The notes: generated by a model from the letters alone, not told the origin. Shown: positions 1-9,303, numbered from the stretch's first letter. The stretch: 64,000 bases of DNA from Blautia luti (GCF_013304735.1 NZ_JAAITI010000001.1:124001-188000); one strand, 5' to 3'. A program made the numbers and translations.

Positions 1-1268
1 CCGGAGATATCTGGGACGGAGGTATTCAGACGGTTGATCTGAATACCGGAAAACAGACAACACTGGAAGCCAATCATGTTTCTACGATCCGTTTTATCAG
101 TAATTCGGAATTTCTTACCATAGAATGTGAGAACGTGCCTTTTGGAAACAGTGGAATCGATGATAAAAAAAGATACCGCGAGGTAATATATCAGCTGGAA
201 AAGGGAAAAGTGTGGGAAAATACGACCCATTACCTGCGGACACAGTATGAAGATTCGCTGTATGCAGATGCGGCAGTATATGAAGATTTCCAGTTTGACA
301 GTGAAAAAAAGGCAGATGTGATCTTCGTCAACCTGGGTACACATCTGATGATCATTGACAGGAATACATACAATATATTATGCGAAGAAGATTTTTCATA
401 TCCAATCGTAAAAATGGCAGTGTATGATGAAAGTACAGTGCTGCTTGGTCTTGCGGACGGAAGTGTGGAACGGTTCTGGATGGATAATCATCAGAAGATT
501 TTTTCAGTGGAAGACCGTTCTGTTGGCGGTTTTTTATATGATTCGAATAAAAAAGTGATCATTCAGATGAAGGACGGGACGCCGTTTCTGGTTATTTCTC
601 AGATCGCGCAGGATGCATCCATGAAACCGGCAGAGGCGCAGGATATAAAAAAGAAAATTCAGACAGAAGAAACTGTGGAGGAAACGACGGAAGAGACGCA
701 AGTTCAGGGAACGTCAACGAAGCGTTTTGCAGTTGTAGGTGATACATCCATTGATGTGTATGACGGAGGGAAGAAAGAGCCGTTTTTCACAATTCCCCGT
801 AATGGGGCAGAGGAACCGCTGGTGGCATTTTTTAAAAGAGATGAACAGTTGGTAGTATACTGCAACAAAAAAGTTACAATCTGGGATCTTGCTTCCGGAA
901 AAAACATTGCGACACAGGTGGTGGATACGGATTCTGCACAGAAAACAGATATTTTGACAGATCCGAAAGGAAGATATCTGGCGCTGTATACAAAAGAGGG
1001 CCAGGTAAGCATCAGTTCCCTTGACGGATGGCTGGAAAGAGTACTGAATATCTATTCTGTGGATGAAAATTCTCAGCTGCACCCGTATGCGGATATTCCT
1101 TATGCCTATGTGGATTTTGAGAAAGAGATGGTATATGCGCTGGGACGGGATGACGACAGATATTATGGTATTCCTTTCTACGGGTACGGAGAGCTGAGGG
1201 AAAAAGCGGAGCAGATCCTAGGAGCCAGAAAAGAGAAAACTGTGGATATCACATATATTTCCGAATGA
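1..1268 (+). CDS. WD40-like beta-propeller protein, 5' end outside window
   Basis: The reading frame is open from base 3 without a stop, so the gene begins upstream of the window; an internal GTG at 135 should not be taken as the start. The visible part (about 420 residues) has propeller-like repeats, with phrases such as DGSVERFW and WDLASGK and alternating hydrophobic strands, plus a Glu/Thr-rich linker near the middle (EETVEETTEETQ). No membrane segment is seen in this part. It faces a PP2C phosphatase gene convergently with a 28-base gap. The role is unknown; a scaffold or sensor function is typical of such propellers. WD40 versus another propeller family is not certain. Confidence 0.6.
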   Translation, partial: GDIWDGGIQTVDLNTGKQTTLEANHVSTIRFISNSEFLTIECENVPFGNSGIDDKKRYREVIYQLEKGKVWENTTHYLRTQYEDSLYADAAVYEDFQFDSEKKADVIFVNLGTHLMIIDRNTYNILCEEDFSYPIVKMAVYDESTVLLGLADGSVERFWMDNHQKIFSVEDRSVGGFLYDSNKKVIIQMKDGTPFLVISQIAQDASMKPAEAQDIKKKIQTEETVEETTEETQVQGTSTKRFAVVGDTSIDVYDGGKKEPFFTIPRNGAEEPLVAFFKRDEQLVVYCNKKVTIWDLASGKNIATQVVDTDSAQKTDILTDPKGRYLALYTKEGQVSISSLDGWLERVLNIYSVDENSQLHPYADIPYAYVDFEKEMVYALGRDDDRYYGIPFYGYGELREKAEQILGARKEKTVDITYISE

Positions 1269-1296
1269 TTTTGCCAAAATGTCCGTATCACTGACG

Positions 1297-1998
1297 TTAT
1301 TGTCTGGAACAGGGAGCATCTAACTCACAGAGTACATAGCTCATATCATCAAAATTTCTGGTGTTTATCATTTTCTGATTCAGGAGATCTTGATTCTGCA
1401 CAGAAAAGATACCGGAAGTGAGAGGAACGTTCAGGCTGTTCATTCCATCGGATAAAAGAATGATCCTTCTGGCACCAGGTTTTGTCCAGCGATAAAAACG
1501 CAGATAATAAAAAAGAGTGCAGTTCATGGTCAGATAGGTTGAATTTGGGGTATTTCCACTTTGGGGTGAAGAAACGGTCTGCAGGCGGTCGGAACTGTTA
1601 ATGTTCCATAATATGCATCCATCTCCCAGATGTACACCGATAAATTTGCCGTTTTTGTCCATGGAAATGGCGAGTATGGTTGTTGCCAGCAGTCTGGGAG
1701 CGATCTGCATTTCTTTTGCCATTTTTTTCAGTTCGTTATTTATTGTCCGGGTGAGCTGCATTTTGATATCGGGAAGTGCGTTATGGAGATATTGCTCAAA
1801 ATTAGAATGAAGATTCCGGGCCAGAATACTTGCAGTTACACTGGCTGCAATGCCACCATAGGGGCTGCTTCCAGCCCCGTCGCATAAAACAATGGTTGTC
1901 TGTGTGGCATCGGAAAGTATTCTGATCTGATCCTGACACCGGCTGATATCAAATCCGTGGCATTTCCCGGCAGTGCGGAAAGATCGTACATGAATCAT
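1297..1998 (-). CDS. PP2C-family serine/threonine protein phosphatase
   Basis: A 233-residue protein with the PP2C layout: an N-terminal CQDQ segment, a metal-binding CDGAGSSPYGG motif (equivalent of DGMGG), HLGDGCI in the middle, LLSDGMN, and a C-terminal DDMS in place of the usual DN-(I/A)-T. The key aspartates for the two-metal centre are therefore present, so it is probably an active Mn/Mg-dependent phosphatase, presumably cytoplasmic. It lies 13 bases downstream of the DUF2500-like gene on the same strand, so the two are likely co-transcribed. No partner kinase is visible in the window; its substrate is unknown. Confidence 0.75.
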   Translation of the reverse strand: MIHVRSFRTAGKCHGFDISRCQDQIRILSDATQTTIVLCDGAGSSPYGGIAASVTASILARNLHSNFEQYLHNALPDIKMQLTRTINNELKKMAKEMQIAPRLLATTILAISMDKNGKFIGVHLGDGCILWNINSSDRLQTVSSPQSGNTPNSTYLTMNCTLFYYLRFYRWTKPGARRIILLSDGMNSLNVPLTSGIFSVQNQDLLNQKMINTRNFDDMSYVLCELDAPCSRQ

Positions 1999-2011
1999 AG
2001 AAAGTGTCCTT

Positions 2012-2362
2012 TCAGCGGATTGGATTGGTTATTTCTCTCTGGAAGGAGAGGATGGTGTTTCCCTGATAGCGGATAATTCCGATATCATTTACAGAAAAAA
2101 GTACTTTATGATTTTCAAAGGTTCTGAGTTTTAAACGTTCTCCGTCTTCACATTCAACGAGATACCATCCAACCATGTGTGCACCTGGAAGTTTTGCGAG
2201 GATTTTTACACGTTTTGTGATGACAGGCTTGGTTTTGTCGGAATTTTTTATAAAGTAGAAAACTATCCATGCTAAAATGGAGATGCCGGCCAGTACAATA
2301 ATAAATGCTATGAAAGTGCTGAGAAATTCGTTGGGATCGTAATGATCAAATCTGATAGTCAT
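2012..2362 (-). CDS. Small membrane protein, DUF2500-like
   Basis: A 116-residue protein with one strong N-terminal transmembrane segment (about residues 14-38) followed by a small beta-rich domain. The sequences KPVITKRVKILAK and GIIRYQGNTILSFQRE resemble the DUF2500 (YhhM-type) family. The start is supported by a GGAGG ribosome binding site 9 bases upstream. It heads a two-gene minus-strand unit with the PP2C phosphatase. No function is known for the family; the soluble domain probably faces the cell surface or cytoplasm just beyond the membrane. Confidence 0.6.
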   Translation of the reverse strand: MTIRFDHYDPNEFLSTFIAFIIVLAGISILAWIVFYFIKNSDKTKPVITKRVKILAKLPGAHMVGWYLVECEDGERLKLRTFENHKVLFSVNDIGIIRYQGNTILSFQREITNPIR

Positions 2363-2419
2363 ATTTTTTCCTCCTGTTTTACATATGAATGAAGTTAATT
2401 GGTAATTGGTGTCTAAAGT

Positions 2420-2431
2420 TTAGGGCTTCAT
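2420..2431 (-). other. Possible three-codon leader ORF (M-K-P-stop)
   Basis: On the minus strand a strong Shine-Dalgarno AAAGGAGG is followed after 9 bases by ATG AAG CCC TAA, about 60 bases upstream of the DUF2500-like gene. It could be a minimal leader peptide ending in proline, or a decayed start site. Nothing proves that it is translated. Confidence 0.25.
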
Positions 2432-2546
2432 GATCGGATCCTCCTTTTGTAAATGTGTTGTTCTTTGAACTGACTACATCATAGCGAAAGTGGGAGAGAA
2501 CCCGGGTTTTACTTTTTTCTCCGGATTTTTTGAGGAAAAATGAGAA

Positions 2547-2605
2547 AAATAAAAAGAGCTGCTGCCTCTGGATAAATATTCATCCGGAAGCAACAGCTCC
2601 TTTTT
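2547..2605 (-). terminator. Intrinsic terminator downstream of tRNA-Leu
   Basis: An almost perfect hairpin (arms beginning GAGCTG and ending CAGCTC, with an inner GGAT/ATCC stem) is flanked by T-rich tracts on both sides. On the minus strand it follows the tRNA-Leu gene by about 30 bases and ends in CTCTTTTTATTTTT, a good rho-independent terminator. Confidence 0.8.
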
Positions 2606-2629
2606 GATTTTGGATAAAATAAAAAAGAA

Positions 2630-2713
2630 TGCAGGAAATGGGACTTGAACCCACACGATCTTGCGACCACAGGCACCTGAAGCCTGCGCGTCTGCCAATT
2701 CCGCCATTCCTGC
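2630..2713 (-). tRNA. tRNA-Leu (anticodon CAG)
   Basis: Read on the minus strand, the acceptor stem GCAGGAA pairs with TTCCTGC, the anticodon stem CAGGC/GCCTG encloses the loop TTCAGGT (anticodon CAG), and GGTTCAAGTCC forms the T arm. The extra arm is long, as in class II leucine tRNAs. The discriminator base is A and CCA is not encoded. Confidence 0.95.
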
Positions 2714-2769
2714 ATTTTTTCAACCGGCTTACTTCACTTCATTTAGCTCCGTTCGTCGACTGCTCACTT

Positions 2770-2798
2770 ATAATAACCCAAGAATTGAATAATGTCAA
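2770..2798 (-). promoter_or_regulatory. Promoter for tRNA-Leu
   Basis: On the minus strand TTGACA, a 17-base spacer and TATTAT lie about 56 bases upstream of the tRNA 5' end. This is a near-consensus sigma-A promoter. Confidence 0.75.
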
Positions 2799-2876
2799 TA
2801 GAAAAATTCAAAAAAATTAAAAAAATTTGAAAAAAATATTTTGAGTTAGTTTTATGCATTTTTTTTGTATATGGTG

Positions 2877-2905
2877 TTGAAAAATGGCGATTCCTGTGAT
2901 ACAAT
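2877..2905 (+). promoter_or_regulatory. Promoter for carAB
   Basis: TTGAAA, 17 bases, then TACAAT with an extended -10 TG one base upstream. The predicted leader before carA is only about 40 bases. I see no PyrR-binding loop or attenuator in it, so this carAB copy appears not to use the usual PyrR attenuation. Confidence 0.75.
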
Positions 2906-2951
2906 CTTGAAGATTTAGGATAAAATAAGAGAACAAAGAAAGGGAGATTGT

Positions 2952-4028
2952 ATGAAAGCATTTCTGATATTGGAAGATGGCCATGTATTTACAGGAACCA
3001 GCATTGGTTCTGCAAGGGAAGTCATCAGTGAAATTGTCTTTAACACTTCCATGACCGGTTATCTGGAAGTAATGACAGATCCTTCTTACGCAGGACAGGC
3101 GGTGTGTATGACATATCCGCTGATCGGAAACTACGGAATCTGTTATGATGACCAGGAATCAAGGAAGCCGTGGATTGACGGATTTATTGTACGCGAATTA
3201 TCACGAGTTCCCAGCAACTTCAGAAGCGTAGACACCATTCAGCATTTTCTGAGCAAAAACGACATTCCGGGAATCGCAGGAATTGATACCAGAGCACTGA
3301 CTAAGATCCTTCGTGAGAAGGGAACCATGAACGGAATGATCACAGTTGACGAGAACTATGACCTGGATACAATCATCCCCAGATTAAAAGCATATACAAC
3401 AGGAAAAGTGGTAGAGAAGGTTTCCTGCCGCGAAAAGGAAGTGCTTAAGGGGAACGGACCGAAGGTTGCCCTTCTTGATCTGGGCGCCAAGAAAAACATT
3501 GCACGCTCACTGAATGAGAGAGGATGCCAGGTTACTATTTACCCGGCTCTGACATCCGCAGAAGAGATCCTTGGAGACAATCCGGACGGCATCATGCTCA
3601 GCAACGGCCCTGGAGATCCGAAGGAATGTACTTCTATTATTAAAGAAATCAAAAAACTCTATGACTCTGATGTGCCGATCTTTGCCATCTGCCTTGGACA
3701 TCAGCTTATGGCTCTTGCAACGGGCGGAGATACCCATAAGATGAAATACGGTCACAGAGGCGGAAATCATCCGGTTAAAGACCTTGAGACAGGAAGAGTA
3801 TATATTTCTTCCCAGAACCATGGCTACGTTGTAGACGCAGAGGGCCTTGAGGAGAAAAATATCGCACATCCTGCATTTGTAAACGTCAACGACGGAACAA
3901 ACGAGGGTATGGCATATAATGGAAAGAACATCTTTACGGTACAGTTCCATCCGGAAGCATGCCCGGGACCACAGGATTCCAGTTATCTGTTTGACAGATT
4001 CATGAAGATGATGGGAGGAGAGAAATAA
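2952..4028 (+). CDS. carA: Carbamoyl-phosphate synthase small (glutaminase) subunit
   Basis: This subunit hydrolyses glutamine and passes ammonia to CarB to make carbamoyl phosphate for pyrimidine and arginine synthesis. The protein has 358 residues, the usual length. The N-terminal CPSase small-chain domain is followed by a class I glutamine amidotransferase domain with the nucleophile Cys247 in ICLGHQ and the His333/Glu335 pair in QFHPEA. A GGGAG ribosome binding site precedes the ATG. The stop TAA overlaps the carB ATG by one base, which indicates translational coupling and equimolar synthesis. Confidence 0.97.
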   Translation: MKAFLILEDGHVFTGTSIGSAREVISEIVFNTSMTGYLEVMTDPSYAGQAVCMTYPLIGNYGICYDDQESRKPWIDGFIVRELSRVPSNFRSVDTIQHFLSKNDIPGIAGIDTRALTKILREKGTMNGMITVDENYDLDTIIPRLKAYTTGKVVEKVSCREKEVLKGNGPKVALLDLGAKKNIARSLNERGCQVTIYPALTSAEEILGDNPDGIMLSNGPGDPKECTSIIKEIKKLYDSDVPIFAICLGHQLMALATGGDTHKMKYGHRGGNHPVKDLETGRVYISSQNHGYVVDAEGLEEKNIAHPAFVNVNDGTNEGMAYNGKNIFTVQFHPEACPGPQDSSYLFDRFMKMMGGEK

Positions 4029-7000
4029 TGCCAAGGAATAAGGACATAAAAAAAGTACTTGTAATCGGCTCAGGTCCGATCGTAATCGGCCAGGCAGCAG
4101 AGTTTGACTATGCAGGAACCCAGGCATGCCGCTCCCTGAAGGAAGAGGGCATGGAGGTTGTACTTTTAAACTCCAATCCTGCTACCATCATGACAGATAA
4201 AGACATCGCAGACAGAGTTTACATCGAGCCTCTGACTGTTGAGGTCGTAGAGCAGCTGATCCTCAAAGAGAAACCGGACAGTGTACTTCCTACACTGGGC
4301 GGCCAGGCAGGACTGAACCTTGCCATGGAGCTTGAGGAGAAAGGCTTCCTGAAAGAGCACAATGTACGCCTCATCGGTACCACAGCAGCAACCATCCGTA
4401 AAGCTGAGGACCGTCAGGAATTTAAGGATACAATGGAAAAGATCGGCGAGCCGGTTGCAGCATCCAAGGTCGTAACAACTGTAGAAGACGGTGTTGCGTT
4501 TACTCAGACTATCGGTTATCCGGTTGTTCTCCGTCCTGCATATACACTTGGCGGAAGCGGCGGCGGTATCGCGCATAATGAGCCGGAGCTTCGTGAGATC
4601 CTTGAGAATGGTCTCCGTCTTTCCCGTGTAGGCGAGGTTCTTGTAGAGAGATGTATCGCCGGATGGAAAGAGATCGAGTACGAGGTAATGCGAGACAGCG
4701 CAGGAAACTGCATCACAGTCTGCAACATGGAGAACATTGACCCGGTTGGTGTCCATACCGGTGACTCCATCGTAGTTGCTCCTTCCCAGACCTTAGGAGA
4801 CAAAGAGTATCAGATGCTCCGTACATCTGCACTTAACATTATTACAGAGCTTGGCATCACAGGTGGATGTAACGTACAGTACGCTCTTCATCCGGAGAGC
4901 TTTGAGTACTGCGTTATCGAGGTTAACCCTCGTGTAAGCCGTTCCTCCGCACTTGCAAGTAAGGCTACCGGTTATCCGATCGCCAAGGTTGCAGCCAAGA
5001 TCGCACTGGGCTACACACTGGATGAGATCCCGAACGCCATCACAGGCAAAACATACGCAAGCTTCGAGCCGATGCTGGATTACTGTGTTGTTAAGATCCC
5101 GCGTCTGCCATTTGACAAATTCATCACAGCAAAACGTACACTGACTACACAGATGAAGGCTACCGGTGAGGTTATGAGTATCTGCCATAACTTTGAGGGT
5201 GCTTTAATGAAGGCTATCCGTTCCCTGGAGCAGCATGTGGACAGTCTAATGTCCTATGATTTCTCACATCTTTCTGATGAAGAACTGATGGACGAGCTGA
5301 ACATTGTGGATGACCGCCGTATCTGGAAGATCGCAGAAGCCCTGAGACGAAATGTTTCCCAGGAGAAGCTTCATGATATCACAAAGATCGACATCTGGTT
5401 CATCGATAAGCTGGCTATCCTTGTTGAGATGGAGCAGGCTCTGAAAACTCAGAAGCTGGACAAAGACCTTCTTCTGGAAGCAAAACGTCTGGAGTTCCCG
5501 GACTACATCATCGCAGACCTGACAGGAAAGACAGAAGCTGAGATCAAAGACCTGCGTAAAGAGTACGGCATCCGTGCGGCATACAAGATGGTTGATACCT
5601 GTGCAGCAGAGTTTGCGGCAGAGACACCATACTATTATTCTGTATACGGCGATGAGCAGACAGAGAATGAAGCTGCAGAAACAAAAGATAAGAAAAAGAT
5701 CCTGGTACTTGGTTCCGGCCCGATCCGTATCGGTCAGGGTATCGAGTTCGACTTCTGCTCTGTACACTGTACATGGGCATTTGCGAAAGAAGGATATGAG
5801 ACGATCATCATCAACAATAATCCGGAGACAGTAAGTACAGACTTCGATATTGCAGATAAGCTGTATTTTGAGCCGCTGACACCGGAAGATGTTGAGAATG
5901 TTGTAAATATCGAGAAACCGGACGGAGCTGTTGTTCAGTTCGGTGGACAGACAGCTATCAAGCTTACAGAGGCACTGATCAAGATGGGCGTTAAGATCCT
6001 CGGAACATCTGCTGAGAACGTAGATGCTGCAGAGGATAGAGAGCTCTTTGATGCCATCCTTGAGAAATGTGAGATCCCGAGACCGAAGGGACATACCGTA
6101 TTCACAGCAGAAGAGGCGAAAAAAGCTGCCAATGAGCTGGGTTATCCGGTACTTGTCCGCCCGTCCTATGTACTTGGAGGACAGGGAATGCGTATCGCTG
6201 TCAGCGATGAGGACGTGGAAGAGTACATCGGAATCATCAACCAGATCGCACAGGAGCATCCGATCCTTGTTGATAAGTACCTGATGGGTAAAGAAATCGA
6301 GGTCGATGCAGTATGCGACGGTGAGGACATCCTGATCCCTGGAATCATGGAGCACATCGAGCGTGCAGGTATCCACTCCGGAGACAGTATTTCTGTATAT
6401 CCGGCACAGACCATCAGCCAGAAAGCAAAAGATACCATCGCCGAATACACACGTCGTCTTGCACAGGCACTTCATGTTATCGGTATGATCAATATTCAGT
6501 TCATCGTTGTAGGCGAGGATGTATATGTGATCGAGGTTAACCCGCGTTCCAGTCGTACAGTACCGTACATCAGCAAGGTAACCGGAATTCCGATCGTTCC
6601 TCTTGCAACAAGAGTTATCCTTGGCCGCAAGATCAAAGAGCTGGGTTATACACCGGGACTTCAGAAGGAAGCAGAGTACTTTGCGATCAAGATGCCGGTA
6701 TTCTCCTTTGAGAAGATCAGGGGCGCAGATATCAGCCTCGGACCTGAGATGAAATCCACAGGTGAGTGCCTTGGTATTGCAAAAACCTTTAACGAGGCTC
6801 TTTACAAAGCCTTCATCGGAGCCGGAATCCGTCTTCCGAAGCACAAACAGATGATCATCACTGTAAAAGATGAGGATAAGAAGGATATCATTCCGATCGC
6901 AAAACGTTTCGAGGCTCAGGGATACCGTATCTTTGCAACAAGAGGTACTGCAAGCGTACTGACTGAAAACGGAATCAAGGTAACACGTACCAACAAGCTG

Positions 7001-7243
7001 GAGCAGCCGTCTCCGAACCTGATGGACCTGATCCTTGGTCACAAGATCGATGTTGTTATCGACACACCGCCACAGGGTGTTGAGCATCAGAAAGATGGTT
7101 TCGTGATCCGTCGTAATGCCATCGAGACAGGTGTCAATGTGCTTACAAGCCTTGATACTGCAGAGGCTCTGGTCACAAGTCTTGAGAATACAGACCTGAA
7201 CCACCTGACTCTGGTAGATATTGCGACAATTGACAATCGTTAA
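4028..7243 (+). CDS. carB: Carbamoyl-phosphate synthase large subunit
   Basis: A 1071-residue protein of normal length that makes carbamoyl phosphate from bicarbonate, ammonia and two ATP. Two homologous halves are visible: the first starts with VLVIGSGPIVIGQAAEFDYA and the second (around residue 555) with ILVLGSGPIRIGQGIEFDF, each followed by an ATP-grasp domain (RPAYTLGGSGGG and RPSYVLGGQGM). The C-terminal 130 residues form the allosteric MGS-like domain. Codon usage is strongly biased, suggesting high expression. It is translationally coupled to carA. Confidence 0.97.
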   Translation: MPRNKDIKKVLVIGSGPIVIGQAAEFDYAGTQACRSLKEEGMEVVLLNSNPATIMTDKDIADRVYIEPLTVEVVEQLILKEKPDSVLPTLGGQAGLNLAMELEEKGFLKEHNVRLIGTTAATIRKAEDRQEFKDTMEKIGEPVAASKVVTTVEDGVAFTQTIGYPVVLRPAYTLGGSGGGIAHNEPELREILENGLRLSRVGEVLVERCIAGWKEIEYEVMRDSAGNCITVCNMENIDPVGVHTGDSIVVAPSQTLGDKEYQMLRTSALNIITELGITGGCNVQYALHPESFEYCVIEVNPRVSRSSALASKATGYPIAKVAAKIALGYTLDEIPNAITGKTYASFEPMLDYCVVKIPRLPFDKFITAKRTLTTQMKATGEVMSICHNFEGALMKAIRSLEQHVDSLMSYDFSHLSDEELMDELNIVDDRRIWKIAEALRRNVSQEKLHDITKIDIWFIDKLAILVEMEQALKTQKLDKDLLLEAKRLEFPDYIIADLTGKTEAEIKDLRKEYGIRAAYKMVDTCAAEFAAETPYYYSVYGDEQTENEAAETKDKKKILVLGSGPIRIGQGIEFDFCSVHCTWAFAKEGYETIIINNNPETVSTDFDIADKLYFEPLTPEDVENVVNIEKPDGAVVQFGGQTAIKLTEALIKMGVKILGTSAENVDAAEDRELFDAILEKCEIPRPKGHTVFTAEEAKKAANELGYPVLVRPSYVLGGQGMRIAVSDEDVEEYIGIINQIAQEHPILVDKYLMGKEIEVDAVCDGEDILIPGIMEHIERAGIHSGDSISVYPAQTISQKAKDTIAEYTRRLAQALHVIGMINIQFIVVGEDVYVIEVNPRSSRTVPYISKVTGIPIVPLATRVILGRKIKELGYTPGLQKEAEYFAIKMPVFSFEKIRGADISLGPEMKSTGECLGIAKTFNEALYKAFIGAGIRLPKHKQMIITVKDEDKKDIIPIAKRFEAQGYRIFATRGTASVLTENGIKVTRTNKLEQPSPNLMDLILGHKIDVVIDTPPQGVEHQKDGFVIRRNAIETGVNVLTSLDTAEALVTSLENTDLNHLTLVDIATIDNR

Positions 7244-7295
7244 GCGTTGTTAAATGTAAAAAATATGTAAATTTTGCGAAATAAAAGATTCAAAG

Positions 7296-7324
7296 TTTAC
7301 GAATTGAAAAATATGTAATATACT
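7296..7324 (+). promoter_or_regulatory. Candidate promoter for uppP
   Basis: TTTACG, a 17-base spacer and TATACT precede uppP by about 90 bases. The predicted transcript would start a few bases later, at the foot of the hairpin described next. Confidence 0.5.
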
Positions 7325-7325
7325 G

Positions 7326-7375
7326 ATAAGGACGGAGCCGCTGTTTATATATCGGTTCGGTCCTTATCTTATTTT
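7326..7375 (+). terminator. Hairpin between carB and uppP, terminator or 5' leader element
   Basis: The arms ATAAGGACGGAGCCG and CGGTTCGGTCCTTAT pair almost perfectly (one mismatch and one G-U pair) around a 12-base loop and are followed by the T-rich ATCTTATTTT. It reads as a rho-independent terminator for carAB. Because a promoter-like sequence sits immediately upstream, it could also lie at the very 5' end of the uppP transcript. Confidence 0.6.
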
Positions 7376-7413
7376 GGGCACAAAGCGAAATGTGCTTTTG
7401 GAAAGGAGTTAAC

Positions 7414-8316
7414 ATGAGTTTTATAGAATTGCTGAAGGTTATCCTTCTTGGCATTGTGGAGGGAATCACAGAGTGGCTTCCGATCAGCAGTACCGGGCAT
7501 ATGATCCTGGTAGATGAATTTATCAAGCTGAATGTGTCCGATGCATTTATGGAATTTTTTCTGGTAGCGATCCAGCTTGGTGCGATCATGGCAGTTGTTG
7601 TTCTGTACTGGAACAAGTTGTGGCCTTTTTACATAAGGAAGATTCCCAAAAAAACACAGATGGCCCTTCGTAAACAGCCGGCAGTATCCAGAGGAATCCT
7701 TACATTTGTGGAGAAATACTGTGATAAGGAGAAATGGATTCTGTGGTTCAAGATCCTGGTGGCATGTCTGCCGACGATCATCATCGCACTTCCGTTTAAT
7801 GACATCATTGAAGAGAAATTCTATAATTATGTTGTGGTTGCGATCACACTGATTGTTTATGGTGTTCTTTTTATTGTGATCGAGAATTACAATAAACGCC
7901 GCAGACCAACCTGTACCAGACTGGATAAACTTACATTCAAAACAGCTCTGATTATTGGCTGTTTTCAGGTGCTTTCCGTAATTCCTGGAACTTCCCGTTC
8001 CGGATCTACGATTATCGGAGGAATCCTTGCCGGAACATCCCGTACGGTTGCGGCTGAGTTCACCTTTTTCCTGGCAATTCCGGTTATGTTTGGCGCAAGC
8101 CTTCTGAAGCTTGTGAAATTCGGTTTTGCCTTCAGCTCCACAGAGCTGATCATCCTGATCGTAGGCGTACTGGTATCTTTTGTGGTATCAATCCTGGCGA
8201 TCAAATTCCTGATGGGATATATCAAGAAACATGATTTCAAGGTATTTGGATGGTACAGAATCATTCTCGGAATCCTGGTTCTCGGATATTTTATCGGAAA
8301 AACATTACTTGCGTAA
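7414..8316 (+). CDS. uppP: Undecaprenyl-diphosphatase
   Basis: This integral membrane enzyme recycles undecaprenyl pyrophosphate to the monophosphate carrier for cell-wall synthesis and contributes to bacitracin tolerance. The 300-residue protein has the two BacA/UppP signatures, [17 protein letters not shown] near residues 13-29 and PGTSRSGST further on, and about eight hydrophobic segments. I place the start at 7414, where GGAAAGGAG lies 7 bases upstream; an in-frame ATG at 7390 would add eight residues that do not fit the family. Confidence 0.95.
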   Translation: MSFIELLKVILLGIVEGITEWLPISSTGHMILVDEFIKLNVSDAFMEFFLVAIQLGAIMAVVVLYWNKLWPFYIRKIPKKTQMALRKQPAVSRGILTFVEKYCDKEKWILWFKILVACLPTIIIALPFNDIIEEKFYNYVVVAITLIVYGVLFIVIENYNKRRRPTCTRLDKLTFKTALIIGCFQVLSVIPGTSRSGSTIIGGILAGTSRTVAAEFTFFLAIPVMFGASLLKLVKFGFAFSSTELIILIVGVLVSFVVSILAIKFLMGYIKKHDFKVFGWYRIILGILVLGYFIGKTLLA

Positions 8317-8350
8317 ATATGTGTAAACAGTAATTCTGGAGGTAATTATT

Positions 8351-9250
8351 ATGAAATATAAGAAAATTATGATTGCACTGGCAGCAGCTGCAGCACTGAG
8401 TGCAGCCGGATGTGGAAGTTCCTCAAAAGACACAGTGGAAGTAACCCCGACACCGGTTCCGACTGCGGCACCGACTGCAGCACCTGCGACGTCCACACCG
8501 CTTCCGACTTCCACGCCGGCACCGAAGCTGATTGGCGTAAAAACAAGCACTGCAAAATTTGTATATCTTACCAACAGTACCAAGGGTGAAATCCGTGAGA
8601 TTTATCTCCGTGCAGCCGGCGGAACAGAATGGGGCAAAAATCTCATTCCTGCGGAATCTACCATCAAAGATGCAGAGCAGGTACAGATGTATTACACACC
8701 GGATTCTGCCACAGATGCAATCTATGATATGAAAGTTGTAGACGGAGATGGAAACGCATATGAGATTTACAGTGCAGAGCTGGGCGATATGGAGAAGGCC
8801 AAACTGATGATTCAGGACGGTTCTGCATATCTGACTTACATGAGTTTAAGTGACAAGAGTGAAAAGAGTACACAGGGAAATGTGGAGACCGATAACAGTG
8901 AATCTGACAGTACAGATTCCACAGACAGTACAGACACTTCCAGTGTGACCGATACTTCTTCCACAGATGACAGCTCTTACGACAGTTCTGATAACGGCAG
9001 CTATGATAGCAGCGATGATGGAAGTTCAGACAACAGTTATGACAGCAACGACAACAGTGATAACAGCGATGACGGAGACGGCGGAGATTACGATAACAGC
9101 GATAGCGGAAACTATGATGGCAATGATGACGGCGGTTATGTAGATGACAGTGATAACAGTGGAAGTGGAGACGATGTAATTGATGACAGTAACAGTGGCA
9201 GTGATGGAGACATTGTCTGGGATGATAATGGAGACTGGTCAGAAGAGTAA
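8351..9250 (+). CDS. Lipoprotein with acidic Ser/Asp-rich C-terminal tail
   Basis: A 299-residue predicted lipoprotein. It has a type II signal with lipobox LSAAGC (Cys21), then a Thr/Pro/Ala linker of TP-repeats (about residues 30-58), a folded domain of about 110 residues (VKTSTAKFVYLTNSTKGEI onward), and a tail of more than 110 residues made largely of Ser, Asp, Asn, Gly and Thr. GGAGG lies 8 bases before the ATG. The TP linker is typical of lipoproteins that span the wall, and the SD-rich tail recalls wall-spanning regions of Gram-positive surface proteins. The function of the folded domain is not recognised. Confidence 0.75.
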   Translation: MKYKKIMIALAAAAALSAAGCGSSSKDTVEVTPTPVPTAAPTAAPATSTPLPTSTPAPKLIGVKTSTAKFVYLTNSTKGEIREIYLRAAGGTEWGKNLIPAESTIKDAEQVQMYYTPDSATDAIYDMKVVDGDGNAYEIYSAELGDMEKAKLMIQDGSAYLTYMSLSDKSEKSTQGNVETDNSESDSTDSTDSTDTSSVTDTSSTDDSSYDSSDNGSYDSSDDGSSDNSYDSNDNSDNSDDGDGGDYDNSDSGNYDGNDDGGYVDDSDNSGSGDDVIDDSNSGSDGDIVWDDNGDWSEE

Positions 9251-9303
9251 CCAAAATCCGAATATCCCGTAAAAGTTACATAAAGGTACATACAGGTGGA
9301 AGG

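Noticed and set aside
2474-2715. Two 68-77 codon minus-strand frames
   Set aside because: They run through the tRNA-Leu gene and its terminator and have no ribosome binding site.
2905-2951. PyrR-dependent attenuator in front of carAB
   Set aside because: The leader is only about 40 bases and has no hairpin or PyrR loop sequence.
5264-7204. A 646-codon open frame on the minus strand opposite carB
   Set aside because: It is a shadow of the codon-biased carB gene: low-complexity Leu/Cys/Asp composition, no ribosome binding site and no recognisable domain.
8880-9240. Short tandem repeats that might suggest a CRISPR or VNTR array
   Set aside because: The repeats are GAC/AGC/GAT codon repeats of the Ser/Asp-rich tail in an intact frame; there are no constant repeats with unique spacers.
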